From Chrysopilus asiliformis (lineage: Eukaryota > Arthropoda > Insecta > Diptera > Rhagionidae): DNA of 64,000 bases. The stretch's first letter is position 1; the number at the start of each line of letters is the position of its first letter. Shown piece after piece: positions 34,026 to 45,437 of this stretch. A model generated the notes under the pieces. That model ran no database searches. It saw nothing but the letters and a program-made list of their open reading frames with translations, and had not been told where the DNA came from. Made by a program: the position numbers and the translations under genes. The stretch spans positions 39,128,361 through 39,192,360 of the forward strand of contig OZ035963.1 in assembly GCA_964034945.1 (NCBI GenBank). The letters run 5' to 3'.

Positions 34026-34421
34026 TAGTTAACAATTTTAAGTAATTTAAACTTCATTAATTCATAAAGTTTGTAAATATATCAGGTTTTGTTGTCTCGA
34101 ATCACATATTTGTATAAGGAATCTCCAATCACATCTTCCTATAAGGAAATTACTTATGTGTGACGGTCTTGTGTGCTGTTTTTGACCGTGTTTATCTCGA
34201 AGTACCAACTCGGTCAAATCACTAATTTGGTCTCGAGGTATACACCTAGTACATGACTCGGTTAAATACACACGTTTAGTGAATACCAATTGGATTAGTG
34301 TAGCTAGTTGTATGAAACCTAACTTCATCTTTTGTGTCTTCCTAACTTCGTTTAGCATTGTTACCTTTTTAAAATCAAATGTGAATAAAAATAAATCGCT
34401 GAGGCCAAAGAACTAACCAAC
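34026..34421. other. no gene recognised
   Basis: AT-rich, with a minus-strand frame of 98 codons lacking known motifs and coding character. Confidence 0.3.
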
Positions 34422-34535
34422 GTGTTACCAAACTAGAATGGCCATGCGAGATAAACTCGGTCATTGTGACACTATGCAACTGCAGATAACAATGACCGAG
34501 TTTATCTCGCATGCACATTCCAGTTTGCTAACACT
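34422..34535. repeat. 114-bp hairpin element
   Basis: Arms of about 46 bp (tgcgagataaactcggtcat block perfect) around a 21-bp loop (gacactatgcaactgcagat). The loop differs from the 129-bp family, so this is a separate hairpin type. Confidence 0.8.
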
Positions 34536-35326
34536 CAATTAGTCAAGTGGCCAAATAAGTTACGGTATATGCCGGAGAGCATTCAAAATGTTTATCTGTC
34601 ATTTGTCTGTTAAATCAAAATGGAAATATTTGTCTCTGCTTATAACCAACGTTCTTTAGCCACAGCGAGTTATTTTTGATTGACATTTGATTTTAAAAAG
34701 TTAGAAATTCTCCACGAAGTTTCATTATCCAATGAAAAAATCGGCTGTAGATTACACTTAAGTTCTCTTGTTCGTTTTTCAGCTTGGCGGCCATTTTTAC
34801 TCGTCCCTTTCTTCACTCTCCGATTATAGGCTATCTAATCAGATACGCTCTTCATCTGGAATACTCCGTGTGTAAATCTTTTACTTTCTACGAGGAGTAT
34901 CAAGTCGATTGCACCGTGATTTTAGGAATCATTCGGGCTTAAATTATCTGTGTGCATGCTCACATCGGTCGGAATGATGGTGATAAAAAATCGTTGTGAT
35001 GTGTTTCGTTCATCTATCGTGGCGTCTCTGTTATATTGAATTTGTGTCATTATTAATACATGTTTTTGATCGTTGTTTTGAACTTTGGAACAGTGAGACA
35101 GGAAAAACCCTAAAATCCATGTTTACCGCTTCTTACATGGTTTCTTTTTATATAAAATGTAAAGAATTTCAATTCGATATCAAAAACCAAATTCTTTCTC
35201 TTCAACTATTGCGTTTTCAGCATATTTGCTCGATGCTAACGCCATGACGGTTCACAAGAAAAGCCAAGAACGTAATTCAGGTTGAATTTTAACTAACTAG
35301 TAATCCACACCTGCCATGAATCCCGC
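34536..35326. other. no gene recognised
   Basis: Mixed-composition intergenic sequence. A + frame of 83 codons (34996) lacks recognisable features. Confidence 0.3.
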
Positions 35327-35331
35327 CACTG

Positions 35332-36403
35332 TCCATGAATCAAATACAACAGATTGCGCAAAGACGAGTTTCATTTTGGTAAACTTCTGCGCATGACGTC
35401 ACAAGAGCGTACTGAAATGTCATTGATATGAGATTTGTTCTGTTTTCGCCTAAAAACTGGAATTTATTCTGTTTGCTGCAATATAAATATTATTTATTTT
35501 TATAAATAGTAAAAAAATAGTCAAACAACAATGCCTGTGAATTTTTACTACACTTTGTGAAAATAAATGAAACATAGCTAAAATTTCTAGGTTAGAATTT
35601 TTTTATTTCTCCTTTTTCTTGTAGTTAAATGTTCACAGAGTTCTTTATTCAATTTACGTATACGAAAATACATCCTCGATGTGAAAAAAAGTTTTTTTAC
35701 TTTAATATCACAATTATCTAAAGATTCAGACAGTGTTTCAGACATGATTAACCCATGAATAAGTTGTGTCCTCCAGCGGCTTAACACTGCGGCATTGATT
35801 GCTTTGTCATGCCAAGGCTCCTCGTTTTATTGCAATAAATCAGCAACTAATAGTTTTGACTGCTTTTCAGCCATCCTGGTTGTCCGATTTGAAGTTGCAA
35901 CAGTTTCGGAAATGCTAAATAAAGTTGGAAATATAAACATTACTTAGAGTTTTGCTATTTACTCATATCTTACCCATTTCATACTGCATATTATTTTCGA
36001 AGCAATCAGGTACAAAATGTAGGCCACAAATTCTCGCAGTTTAGGCTACAAATTCTCGCATTAAATGTATCCTTTCTTTTACAGAAGTTCGTTTATTTCC
36101 TCAATAAAAGTTTGTCCTTGGGAAATGTTTGGAAGCTCGTCTTTTCACTGCCTTTCTTTCCGTTGCTCACGGCACAAACACCCATTTCAATGTCTTAAAT
36201 ATTAAACACTTAGTTCTTGAGGTTAGTTTTGATATTACAGCACTTTTAACTAGTTTTCAAACACTTAAAACTGAAATAAAACCACAAATTCTAACTTTTC
36301 CATATACTTATTAAACATCTACGCGCAGCTGACGTCACAATCTCTTGACAGCAAAAATCCAACATGGCGGACCTGCGCAATCTGTTTGTGTTTGATTCAT
36401 GGT
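35332..36403. mobile_element. DNA element with 5-bp duplication, 1072 bp
   Basis: Inverted ends around ccatgaatcaaayacaa and agattgcgca, about 30 bp. CACTG flanks at 35327-35331 and 36404-36408. Several short frames inside (for example minus 35587-35787, rich in basic residues) have no match I recognise. Confidence 0.65.
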
Positions 36404-36408
36404 CACTG

Positions 36409-37217
36409 TCGCTGTTACGTCTGATGTTATGTCTAGTGAAGATTGAAATGTCAGCTGTTACGACAGAAAAGTCTGACAGTTTTTGCTGACATCTTTGCTA
36501 ACAGAAATGGAATTTAAGATGGCGGATTCTAATTTTTCACGTGCAGAGACGCTCCGTTCTATAAACTATAAATAATAGTTCTATAAACTACTGCATAAAA
36601 GTAATTTTTACAAAGAAATGATTTCAAAAAAATGCATCGCGGGAGCAGCTAGAGGCCGAATTTCATTTTAGTGCGGAGATTTTAAAGAAAAAAGTGAAAT
36701 CACTGAGATCGTCATATTTACTACTCTCAGTTTACTGCTCAACGCATTTCTGGAACTGAAACGTCATGCCAGAATCAGCAGCCTACCTACGTCACAACAG
36801 AATTTTCTAATGACATTTATGTTAATAGTCCTGTCAACGTTTCCGGCAGGTCTGGATGACGTGTAAGAATTAGTAAAAATGGTGGCAGGTACTCTACTTG
36901 AATGTGTACTGAAAAAAAATCTACTTCTCTTTTTCTGGCAATCGCCGTCATTATGACAATTTGAATGTCCTATCGCTGGCTGTGTCGAAAGTAACAGCAA
37001 ACTTGTTAAATTCCGTGCTAAGTTTCGTGCATTAAAATGGACAGCATAATCTTTCAACATATAAAACGACTTTACGATTGCGAATTATATTCAAGTGTTC
37101 TCCAACTGGTAATTATATTTTTTGTGCTTAGATTGTTTTTTTCGGGGTTTGTATATTCGGCCGAGCCGCTCTCAGTGCTATCGTTTCTTGATGTTTAATA
37201 GTAGGTATAATCGTCAA
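36409..37217. other. no gene recognised
   Basis: Unassigned intergenic sequence. The minus-strand frame at 36764-37060 includes a Cys/Ser/Thr-rich run but no domain. Confidence 0.3.
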
Positions 37218-37608
37218 TAGTTGCGTTTTTTTAATGTTCTGAAGCAGTTCAGAACAAGCTTTCCATACAAAATCCTGCACCACTTTTTCATCTCGAACAG
37301 CGTTTGGAACAAAGGGAAATTTTATACGGTAATGTACGGTAATGAAATGCTGCTAACTTCAACATAATAAATCTGACATTTTATTCTCAATTGAGGATTT
37401 TCTGTTGGTGGTTTGTTGGTTCTGTTCGACAGCGAAATAGTTTTAATCATGGGAGATAGCGAATCGTGATTATATCAAGAAAATATAGCAGTAACGGCCT
37501 ACTGATGTAACCAACGTGAAGTTAGTTGCCATTCGAACTCAATGAAATTTCCCACTTTGGATCGTTTTTTTAATGTTCCGTGTTCTAGAACATTAAAAAA
37601 ACGCAATA
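37218..37608. mobile_element. MITE with ttgcgtttttttaatgttct ends
   Basis: The left end (37221) and the right end (tctagaacattaaaaaaacg to 37608) are inverted repeats. A short inner hairpin lies at 37565-37606. The left 180 bp recur inverted at 1-181. A (TA)n run follows. Confidence 0.65.
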
Positions 37609-38037
37609 TATATATATATATATATATCGCAAAACTACAAACGGCTATATATTTTTGTTTTCTGACCAACTTTAGAACTAAACGCAAAAAGGTGTGAAAA
37701 AGTATTTTTTGCCCCCACCCAATACAAAATATCCGTACGGTACTGAAAACAAAAAATTCTCAAATGTATTTTTTTGAAATCCGGGACACCTAAAATGCAT
37801 TGTGAGTAACTTTTGTATTTTTGGGGTCAGTGACCCCAGTAACCCCAACTTACTAACTCGTATAAGGTAACTTTTGGATTTAGGAGCTCATAAAAAAACC
37901 TTTTTGGACGACTTTTATATTTTGGGAATCCGGGATCCCCATCCCCAACCCCTTCTTTTTCTCTCAAGAATTGTTAGATGTAAAATTTTTGTGTTGAGAA
38001 TTTAAGCTAAAAGGTTTAAGCTCAACCACAATCACGC
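37609..38037. other. no gene recognised
   Basis: Begins with (TA)n. Contains repeated gggatcc/gaccccagtaacc-type blocks of unknown origin. Confidence 0.3.
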
Positions 38038-38223
38038 GTTCGTGCGTGCGGCACCCACGCGGTGAAGGTAAAAACTACGCATTTATATGAGTAAATGTAT
38101 AATTGCGCGTTGCTCAGACGCGTTGCCGCGTCCCTGCCGCGTAGAGTAGGCTCAGTTTCTACTTTTAGACGCGGTGACAACTACTAGATCCCAGAACAAA
38201 ATCATGCCGCACGCACGGACGTA
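38038..38223. mobile_element. short inverted-repeat element
   Basis: cgtgcgtgcggca near the left end is mirrored by tgccgcacgcacg near the right end; gacgcggtga motifs repeat inside. Target duplication not fixed. Confidence 0.5.
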
Positions 38224-38273
38224 TGTTTCTGGTTCTACCTTTAAAGATGAAGTTGTCGATAAATGACGAATAT

Positions 38274-38699
38274 AGCGCATATCAGAATGAAGCAGCATTC
38301 GCTGCGGCAGCAAAACTGCCTTGGCAGTAAAATTGGTTTTGCTGACTTCTATCACGGAATGGAGCAGCACGAATCCGGAGTAAAATCAGTTTGACAGTTC
38401 TCATTTGTTTAAATTTCTCGTGAAATTTTGTTTATTTTATCTATTCGTTCATAAAATGCCTACAGTAATTGATGATTTAGATAAAATTAATGAAGGCATT
38501 AGCGTTCTGACGGCGTATAGCGTATATTCGAACTATATGGAAAATTTACTGCTCGGGCAACGTCAGTAAAAATAGAAATAGCGCTAAAAAAGCAGCGAGA
38601 ATTTTTGCTGCTTTTAGTACGTCATAATTTTGCTCTTAGCCAATGGGAAACTTTTGCTGCCCGCTGCCCCGAAAACGCTGCTGCATTCTGATATGGGCT
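38274..38699. mobile_element. MITE with TAT duplication, 426 bp
   Basis: Ends agcgcatatcagaatg and cattctgatatgggct are inverted, followed by cagcag/ctgctg-rich arms. TAT at 38271-38273 and 38700-38702. Confidence 0.75.
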
Positions 38700-38994
38700 T
38701 ATGTGCTGCCAATGTCCCTTTTTTGATATTTATCATTCGATCGAAAATCGCCCGCTATAGCTGAATGGCGGGTGATTTTTAAACAAATTATAAATTTAAC
38801 CCTTTCAGTACCTATTTTGTTCTATGGGGGTTAAAAATACTCTCTATACAAATTAATGATGTTTAAGCTATTAGTATTCATTTAAAACAAAAACAAAAAA
38901 AAAAAAATCAAAAATTTTAATTTTTCTTAAATTACGTCCACTGTAGTCCAGCTTTTTACTCAAAAAATCAAAATTGGGTCACAAATGCATTTAA

Positions 38995-39098
38995 CCCTTT
39001 CAGTCACCACGTACACTATAGTGTGCACACTTTCTACCAAGTCAAGTTATGGCTTCTGAAAAGTGTGTACACTATAGTGTACGTGGTGACTGAAAGGG
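38995..39098. mobile_element. 104-bp palindromic MITE flanked by TTAA
   Basis: TTAA at 38991-38994 and 39099-39102. Arms ccctttcagtcaccacgtac pair over about 40 bp. A second TTAACCCTTTCAG start lies at 38796, and related termini occur at 2394 and 56462. Confidence 0.8.
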
Positions 39099-39245
39099 TT
39101 AAAAAATAAAATGATTCACCAATCAGTATTTCTTGGTCACCGTTGAGGATGTTTTTGGCTAAAGTTCAGTTTAGCGACAATGACGCTAGAGATCCCGGTG
39201 GCCCTAAACTTTGTATGAAACTTTTTTCTGGGCGTTGGTAGGGGA

Positions 39246-40102
39246 TAGTGATTGTAAAACCGGCTTTCGGTTAACCGAAAAAACCGAAAACCGCCTGTTT
39301 TTTCAGAACCGAAAATCCGGTTTTCAAACTGCCGGAGTTTCGGTTTTCTCACTTATAAAAATTCAAATATCGATATGTCATATTTCATATACATATCATA
39401 TTATAGTCAGAAGACTCAAACACAAGCAACAAGAATTTCTAGCAGGGTATTTTTTTCCAACAATTTTTAGTTTGCAGGTTATTTTTTTGACGTCCGCTGA
39501 GCACTCAGTGTTTGTTAGCAATCAGCTGTTATTATTCAAATTTTGTTGTTGAAAATTTAAATGAAATTGCTGAAAATTTAAACCGGAGCTATTTTTCGTA
39601 AGTAAATATAATATAAATAAGAATTTAAGACTTGATTTCATTTTTTTAATTGTTTTAGTTTTGTTTTGCCCATATACAACAACAACATGGAACAAAATTT
39701 CGAAAAACATAAAAAAAATGATGATAAAACTTCCGTGTGGTTTTATTTTTTGCATAAAAAAGATTTTGCAAAATGTAAACAATGTTCGAAGATTTTTAAA
39801 GTTGCTGGAGGAACTACAAGTGTTCTCCACGCACATTTAAGGGGTTCGCATGAAATTAATGTATTAAAGAGGAATGTTGATTTGGATTCAATAACCGATG
39901 TGGATGTGGTGCAAAACCAATCTGAGAAAATTTGTAAATCTGATGCAAAAATAAAATTTTTTTTTGTTAAGACATGTTTTTTTACTGTTTTTTTTACTTA
40001 TGAAATTCTAGGAAAACCGGTTTTAAATCCGGTTTTCGGTTTTGAACGCTAAAAAAACCGTAAAACCGGTTTTACTATATTTTCGGTTTTTTGCAATCAC
40101 TA
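39246..40102 (+). mobile_element. hAT element, 857 bp, exact 8-bp duplication
   Basis: Ends tagtgattg and caatcacta, with subterminal repeats of an aaaccgg motif. GTAGGGGA at 39238-39245 and 40103-40110. It keeps only the N-terminal exon of its transposase. Confidence 0.92.
39687..40052 (+). pseudogene. BED-type zinc finger exon of a hAT transposase
   Basis: The frame reads MEQNFEKHKKNDDKTSVW, then DFAKCKQCSKIF, then TSVLHAHLRGSHE. This is the C-x2-C...H-x4/5-H pattern of a BED finger, the DNA-binding N-terminus of hAT transposases. After about residue 90 the sequence runs into the element's right subterminal region, so the catalytic part is deleted. An acceptor-like tttttttaattgttttag precedes the start. 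Confidence 0.8.
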
Positions 40103-40149
40103 GTAGGGGATGTACCTCAAATATAGCATAATAGGGTTTCCCTATCATA

Positions 40150-41083
40150 AAGGGTGGTTAAATTTTAAGGGCCGATGTTGAATGTGAACCACACCTAAAC
40201 GTCAAGTTTTTTTCTGCATTTCATTTGACATTTCTCAATTTCAGACTAACTCAATTTGAACCATGGAAAAATACACAATCGAGCAACGCGTTAAAGTTAT
40301 TCAGGCTTATTATGAAAATGGGCGTTCAAATCAAAATGCATATCGTGCACTTCGTGCCGCCAGCCCATAAACCGCACCAAACAGTCACTCTTTGTGGGTG
40401 CATTGGTTTTTCGACAATCACTCTTGGATTATCATTCGCCCAAATGCGGCTGTTCTGCTTATTGACGAATCCACTGAGGTGAAAATGTGCCTCATCACTG
40501 AAGATGATTTTCTTCGAAAATTGATCATCCACTGTTGCCATTTCTTGCCACCATTCTGACCATTGACGACGCTTGAAATGGCCAAGAGGCTTTAGTTCTT
40601 GAGTCAATTGCACCTTGTAAGCGTGTAAATGCAAGTCTTTATGCATAATGTTCATCAACGACGAGCGTGGGAGGTGCAATTGTTGGGCACGACGACGAGT
40701 TGAGGTGGACGGCTCTTCAGCCACACTATCGCGAACAGCAGCAATATTTTCTGCAGTACGAGCTGTACGAGCATGCACTGGTGTTTTCACATCTCCTACA
40801 GACCTGGTTTGCTCAAATTTTTGCACGATTTTTCCGATTGTACGCACATTTGGACGATTAAATTGACCGAAAAAATCACGAAGTGCACGATATGCATTTT
40901 GATTTGAACGCCCATTTTCATAATAAGCCTGAATAACTTTAACGCGTTGCTCGATTGTATATCTTTCCATGGTTCAAATTGAGTTAGTCTGAAATTGAGA
41001 AATGTCAAATTAAATGCAGAAAAAAACTTGACGTTTAGGTGTGGTTCACATTCAACATCGGCCCTTAAAATTTAACCACCCTT
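40150..41083 (-). mobile_element. fold-back mariner/Tc1-type element with 207-bp arms
   Basis: Ends aagggtggttaaattttaag are inverted and flanked by TA (40148-40149, 41084-41085). Arms 40150-40356 and 40877-41083 have equal length and match almost throughout. Each contains the terminus, the leader and the first transposase codons. The 3' half of the original element is gone. Confidence 0.9.
40326..40970 (-). pseudogene. mariner/Tc1-like transposase, C-terminus replaced
   Basis: The minus-strand frame starts MERYTIEQRVKVIQAYYENG and keeps the paired helix-turn-helix DNA-binding region. Then comes the start of the catalytic domain with IIFSDEAHFHLSGFVNKQNS (first catalytic Asp), then VTVWCGLWAGG. 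There it runs into the inverted copy of its own 5' end and stops at TKCTICILI. The second and third catalytic residues are absent, so it is inactive. Confidence 0.9.
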
Positions 41084-41605
41084 TATACAGCATGATAGGG
41101 TTTCCCTCCTCACCCTTCGATTTATACCCCATCGAAAAAAGTGGAATTTTGCAACAAAACTACTTTTACTAGCACAATTTCGGGTCGCAAACCTTATAAA
41201 AGTGGTTTGAAATGACTGCTGACGCAGTTTTAATTACAAAATTTCATTTTAAAATTTTGATATAACCTCGCTTTTTCCCACCGCCCCGCTTCGTTTTTGT
41301 TGATTTTAATAAAAAAAATAATCCATTCAGCCAATTCCGTTTGGAATTCCAAACTTTTACATAAATCTATATATTTAAAAGGCAAAGCGATTTTGTATGG
41401 ATTTCTTTCGTCAGAGCTCCTGCAGTTCCTATTGAACCGATTTTGATGATTTTTTTTTTAAATGAAAGCTCTATAGCTGTAGATATGTCCGTTTTACTTT
41501 TTTCCCCATTTTTAATAATACTTTATTAGTAATTTGCCTTTCAAAATTATAAATATGCCGCTAACTAAGTCTTCAATGTTAAAACGACATTTCGTACTGT
41601 TCGAT

Positions 41606-41670
41606 TAGTGCAGTGAGTTAGAAGTTGGACTACCATGCGCCAGGCACCGGTTCGATTCCTATCGGTGACA
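41606..41670 (+). repeat. tRNA-like module (A-box and B-box like)
   Basis: tagtgcagtgagttagaag followed 25 bases later by GGTTCGATTCC (41649-41659), a perfect RNA polymerase III B box. No full cloverleaf could be drawn, so this is not called a tRNA gene. Similar modules lie at 41805-41815 and, decayed, 42566-42576, and at matching places in each unit. Confidence 0.6.
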
Positions 41671-42647
41671 AAATTCTTTTTTTTCTTTTCAAATTCTTTT
41701 TTGTTGATTTATTTACTTTTTTTAATATTTTATTACTTAATTTATCTTTAAGTTTACATTTTTACTCCTGAATAAGTGTTAGACTACAATGCGCCAGATG
41801 TGCGGGTTCGATTCCGAGTGTTGACAAAATGTTTTTTTTTAAATTTTTTTTTGACCTTAAATTACTTATTTTATTTATATTATACTTCTTTAGGCGCGTT
41901 GGGCGATTTTTGGATGGGTAAAATCTTATGAGTTCGCGTCACCGACATGCTAATTTAACAGCTTAAGAATGCTGATTTGCTTTCATTTGATTTTTTTATA
42001 CAGAAAAAATCGATTTTTTTTGGAAGACAGTACCGAGCAAAATAAAATTAGCGAGAAAATTTCTGAATAGCACGTGACTTTGTTATACAACAAAAAATCG
42101 ATTTTTTTTTTGGAAATTACATACGGTAAAATAAAATGAGACAGAAAATTTCTGAACAGCACGTGACTTTGTTATACAACAAAAAATCGATTTTTTTTAG
42201 AAAATATACAGCAAAATAAAATTACACATAAAATTTCTAAACAACACGTGGCATTCTTATACAGAAAAAAATAAATATCTCTAGCCATTTTTAGTATAAG
42301 AAAATCATGTGCTGCTCAGGAATTCAAACCTTAATATGCATATTGACTTTTATTTGAAATTTACTTATTAGCATATATTTTCGAAATTTCAGGTTGAAAA
42401 ATATATAGGTATAAATACACGACAAAATAATTATTACCTTACATATATTATTGTTTTCATTTCTGTTGGCAGTCCCCAATGACTGCAGTTTTTTATTACT
42501 TAATTTATCTTTAAAATTTATATTCTTACTACTGAATAAGTGTAAACTACATCGCGCCAGGTACGGGTTCCATTCTAAGCGGTGGCAAAATATTTTTATT
42601 TAATTTTTTTTTGTTGAAATTGAGTTTTTTAAACGTAAAATTAAACA

Positions 42648-43200
42648 TAACAAAAGCTATAATTGCCAATCTGGCAATCATTGGAGACCCGTATGGTGAT
42701 ATTCGTATCAAAATTCGAACAGTTATACCAATATTCCACTTTGAAGTCAAACTGTCCAATAAGATTTTTTTAAATTTATTCCAATCGGATTTTGATGTAT
42801 GGGAGTTTTATGTAGAATCATATCCTAAATAACTTTTGTTCTTGGACTTTTTTGATAAGATGCACCGTTTTTGAGATATTCGCAAAAAAAGTTTTCGTTC
42901 GTATGGGGGTACCCCCCTAATGGACCATTTTTGCCCATTAACGAACTTAGCCTCACATTTTACGAAAAACGGATCTGTGCAAAATTTCAAGTCTCTAGCT
43001 TAATCCGTGCGCCCGCAATCCGCGCCACAGACAGACGGACAGACGGACAGACAGACGGACGGACATGCAAAATTCAATTTTTTTTATCATTCTAAACACA
43101 CTGGTGTAATTCATTTTTTTGTGCGATGACGGGATCTTGGCGTTACAAACGGTAAGGCAAAGTTAATATACCCTTTGGTTTCACCATACGGGTATAAAAA
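42648..43200 (+). repeat. mini-me-like repeat, copy 3
   Basis: Same organisation as 9858-10447, complete to the cgggtataaaaa end, with (RGAC)n at about 43027-43064. Confidence 0.75.
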
Positions 43201-43497
43201 TATCTGTTACGCATCGTCTTTTATTGGAAAAAGTGGAAACGATCTTCTCTATATAAAATCGTTTAATCTGACGCCCAGCCCAAACCCCTGAAGATAGAGA
43301 CTTGAAACTTTCAGAATATGTCCCAACCATCGCGTAGGCGCTCACTAAGGCGAGATTTTTCGAAATTTTAGCGCTAAGTGGGTGAACGGGGGGTAAAGGG
43401 GGTTTGGGTGTTTTTAAACCGTGATTTTCGCCATGAATCCTGCTCAATAGGAGGCTGAAAAGTATCACTCGGGGTTTTTGGGGTCGCTGATCACGAA

Positions 43498-45437
43498 TCT
43501 ATATATTTAAAAGGCAAAGCGATTTTGTTTGGATTTCTTTCCGCAGAGCTCCAGCGGCTCCAATTTTGATGATTCTTTTTTTTTAAATGAAAGCTCTATA
43601 GATATGTCCGTTTTACTTTTTTTCAATTTTTAATAATAATTTTTTAGTTATTTGCCTTTCAAAATTATAAATATGCCGCTAACTAAGTCTTCAATGTTAA
43701 AACGACATTTCGTACTGTTCGATTAGTGCAGTGAGTTAGAAGTTGGACTACCATGCGCCAGGCACCGGTTCGATTCCTATCGGTGACAAAATACTTTTTT
43801 TTCTTTTCAAATTCTTTTTTGTTGATTTATTTACTTTTTTTAATATTTTATTACTTAATTTATCTTTAAGTTTACATTTTTACTCCTGAATAAGTGTTAG
43901 ACTACAATGCGCCAGATGTGCGGGTTCGATTCCGAGTGGTGACAAAATGTTTTTTTTTTAATTTTTTTTTGACCTTAAATTACTTATTTTATTTATATTA
44001 TACTTCTTTAGGCGCGTTGGGCGATTTTTGGATGGGTAAAATCTCATGAGTTCGCGTCACCGATATGCTAATTTAACAGCTTAAGAATGCTGATTTGCTT
44101 TCATTTGATTTTTTTATACAGAAAAAATCGATTTTTTTTGGAAAATATACAGCAAAAGAAAAAATTACACAGAAAATTTCTGAACAGCACGTGGCATTCT
44201 TATACAGAAAAAATTAAATATCTCTAGCTATTTGTTGTATAAGAAAATCATGTGCTGCTCAGGAATTCAAACCTTAATATGCATATTGACTTTTATTTGA
44301 AATTTACTGTTTATTAGCATATATTTTCGAAATTTCAGGTTGAAAAATATATAGGTATAAATACACGACAAAATTACCTTACATATATTATTGTTTTCAC
44401 TTCTGTTGGCAGTCCCCAATGACTGCAGTTTTTTATTACTTAATTTATCTTTAAAATTTATATTCTTACTACTGAATAAGTGTAAACTACATCGCGCCAG
44501 GTACGGGTTCCATTCTAAGCGGTGGCAAAATATTTTTATTTAATTTTTTTTTGTTGAAATTGAGTTTTTTAAACGTAAAATTAAACATAACAAAAGCTAT
44601 AATTGCCAATCTGGCAATCATTGGAGACCCGTATGGTGATATTCGTATCAAAATTCGAACAGTTATACCAATATTCCACTTTGAAGTCAAACTGTCCAAT
44701 AAGATTTTTTTAAATTTATTCCAATCGGATTTTGATGTATGGGAGTTTTATGTAGAATCATATCCTAAATAACTTTTGTTCTTGGACTTTTTTGATAAGA
44801 TGCACCGTTTTTGAGATATTCGCAAAAAAAGTTTTCGTTCGTATGGGGGTACCCCCCTAATGGACCATTTTTGCCCATTAACGAACTTAGCCTCACATTT
44901 TACGAAAAACGGATCTGTGCAAAATTTCAAGTCTCTAGCTTAATCCGTGCGCCCGCAATCCGCGCCACAGACAGACGGACAGACGGACAGACAGACGGAC
45001 GGACATGCAAAATTCAATTTTTTTTATCATTCTAAACACACTGGTGTAATTCATTTTTTTGTGCGATGACGGGATCTTGGCGTTACAAACGGTAAGGCAA
45101 AGTTAATATACCCTTTGGTTTCACCATACGGGTATAAAAATATCTGTTACGCATCGTCTTTTATTGGAAAAAGTGGAAACGATCTTCTCTATATAAAATC
45201 GTTTAATCTGACGCCCAGCCCAAACCCCTGAAGATAGAGACTTGAAACTTTCAGAATATGTCCCAACCATCGCGTAGGCGCTCACTAAGGCGAGATTTTT
45301 CGAAATTTTAGCGCTAAGTGGGTGAACGGGGGGTAAAGGGGGTTTGGGTGTTTTTAAACCGTGATTTTCGCCATGAATCCTGCTCAATAGGAGGCTGAAA
45401 AGTATCACTCGGGGTTTTTGGGGTCGCTGATCACGAA
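43498..45437 (+). mobile_element. Helitron-like unit B, near-identical to unit A
   Basis: Unit B repeats unit A at an offset of exactly 1940 bp over the right half. Translations of the overlapping frames are identical, so the duplication is recent. It has one cgatttttttt subrepeat where A has three. Confidence 0.8.
44588..45140 (+). repeat. mini-me-like repeat, copy 4
   Basis: Same as 42648-43200 at the 1940-bp offset; it was duplicated along with the host unit. Confidence 0.8.

Larger units (their letters stand above)
39157..41330. mobile_element. copy of the 27446-28398 element, broken by two insertions
   Basis: Pieces of the element (39157-39245, 40103-40149, 41084 to about 41290) line up with 27446-28398. 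Between them sit a hAT element (39246-40102) and a fold-back mariner (40150-41083). Confidence 0.75.
41366..43497 (+). mobile_element. Helitron-like unit A of a direct array
   Basis: Begins TCTATATATTTAAAAGGC directly after an A, as Helitrons do. It holds three tRNA-like boxes (41649, 41805, 42566), three short subrepeats around cgatttttttt at 42000-42250, and a mini-me-like repeat at 42648-43200. It ends ggtcgctgatcacga against unit B. No Rep/helicase coding sequence. Confidence 0.7.

Noticed and set aside
41606..41670. tRNA gene
   Set aside because: A- and B-box-like words are present but acceptor and anticodon stems do not form; better seen as a tRNA-like module in a repeat.
43181..43468. 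95-codon minus-strand frame repeated at 45121, 46532 and 50575
   Set aside because: It recurs only because the Helitron-like unit is repeated; no start context or known domain, and copies differ in length.
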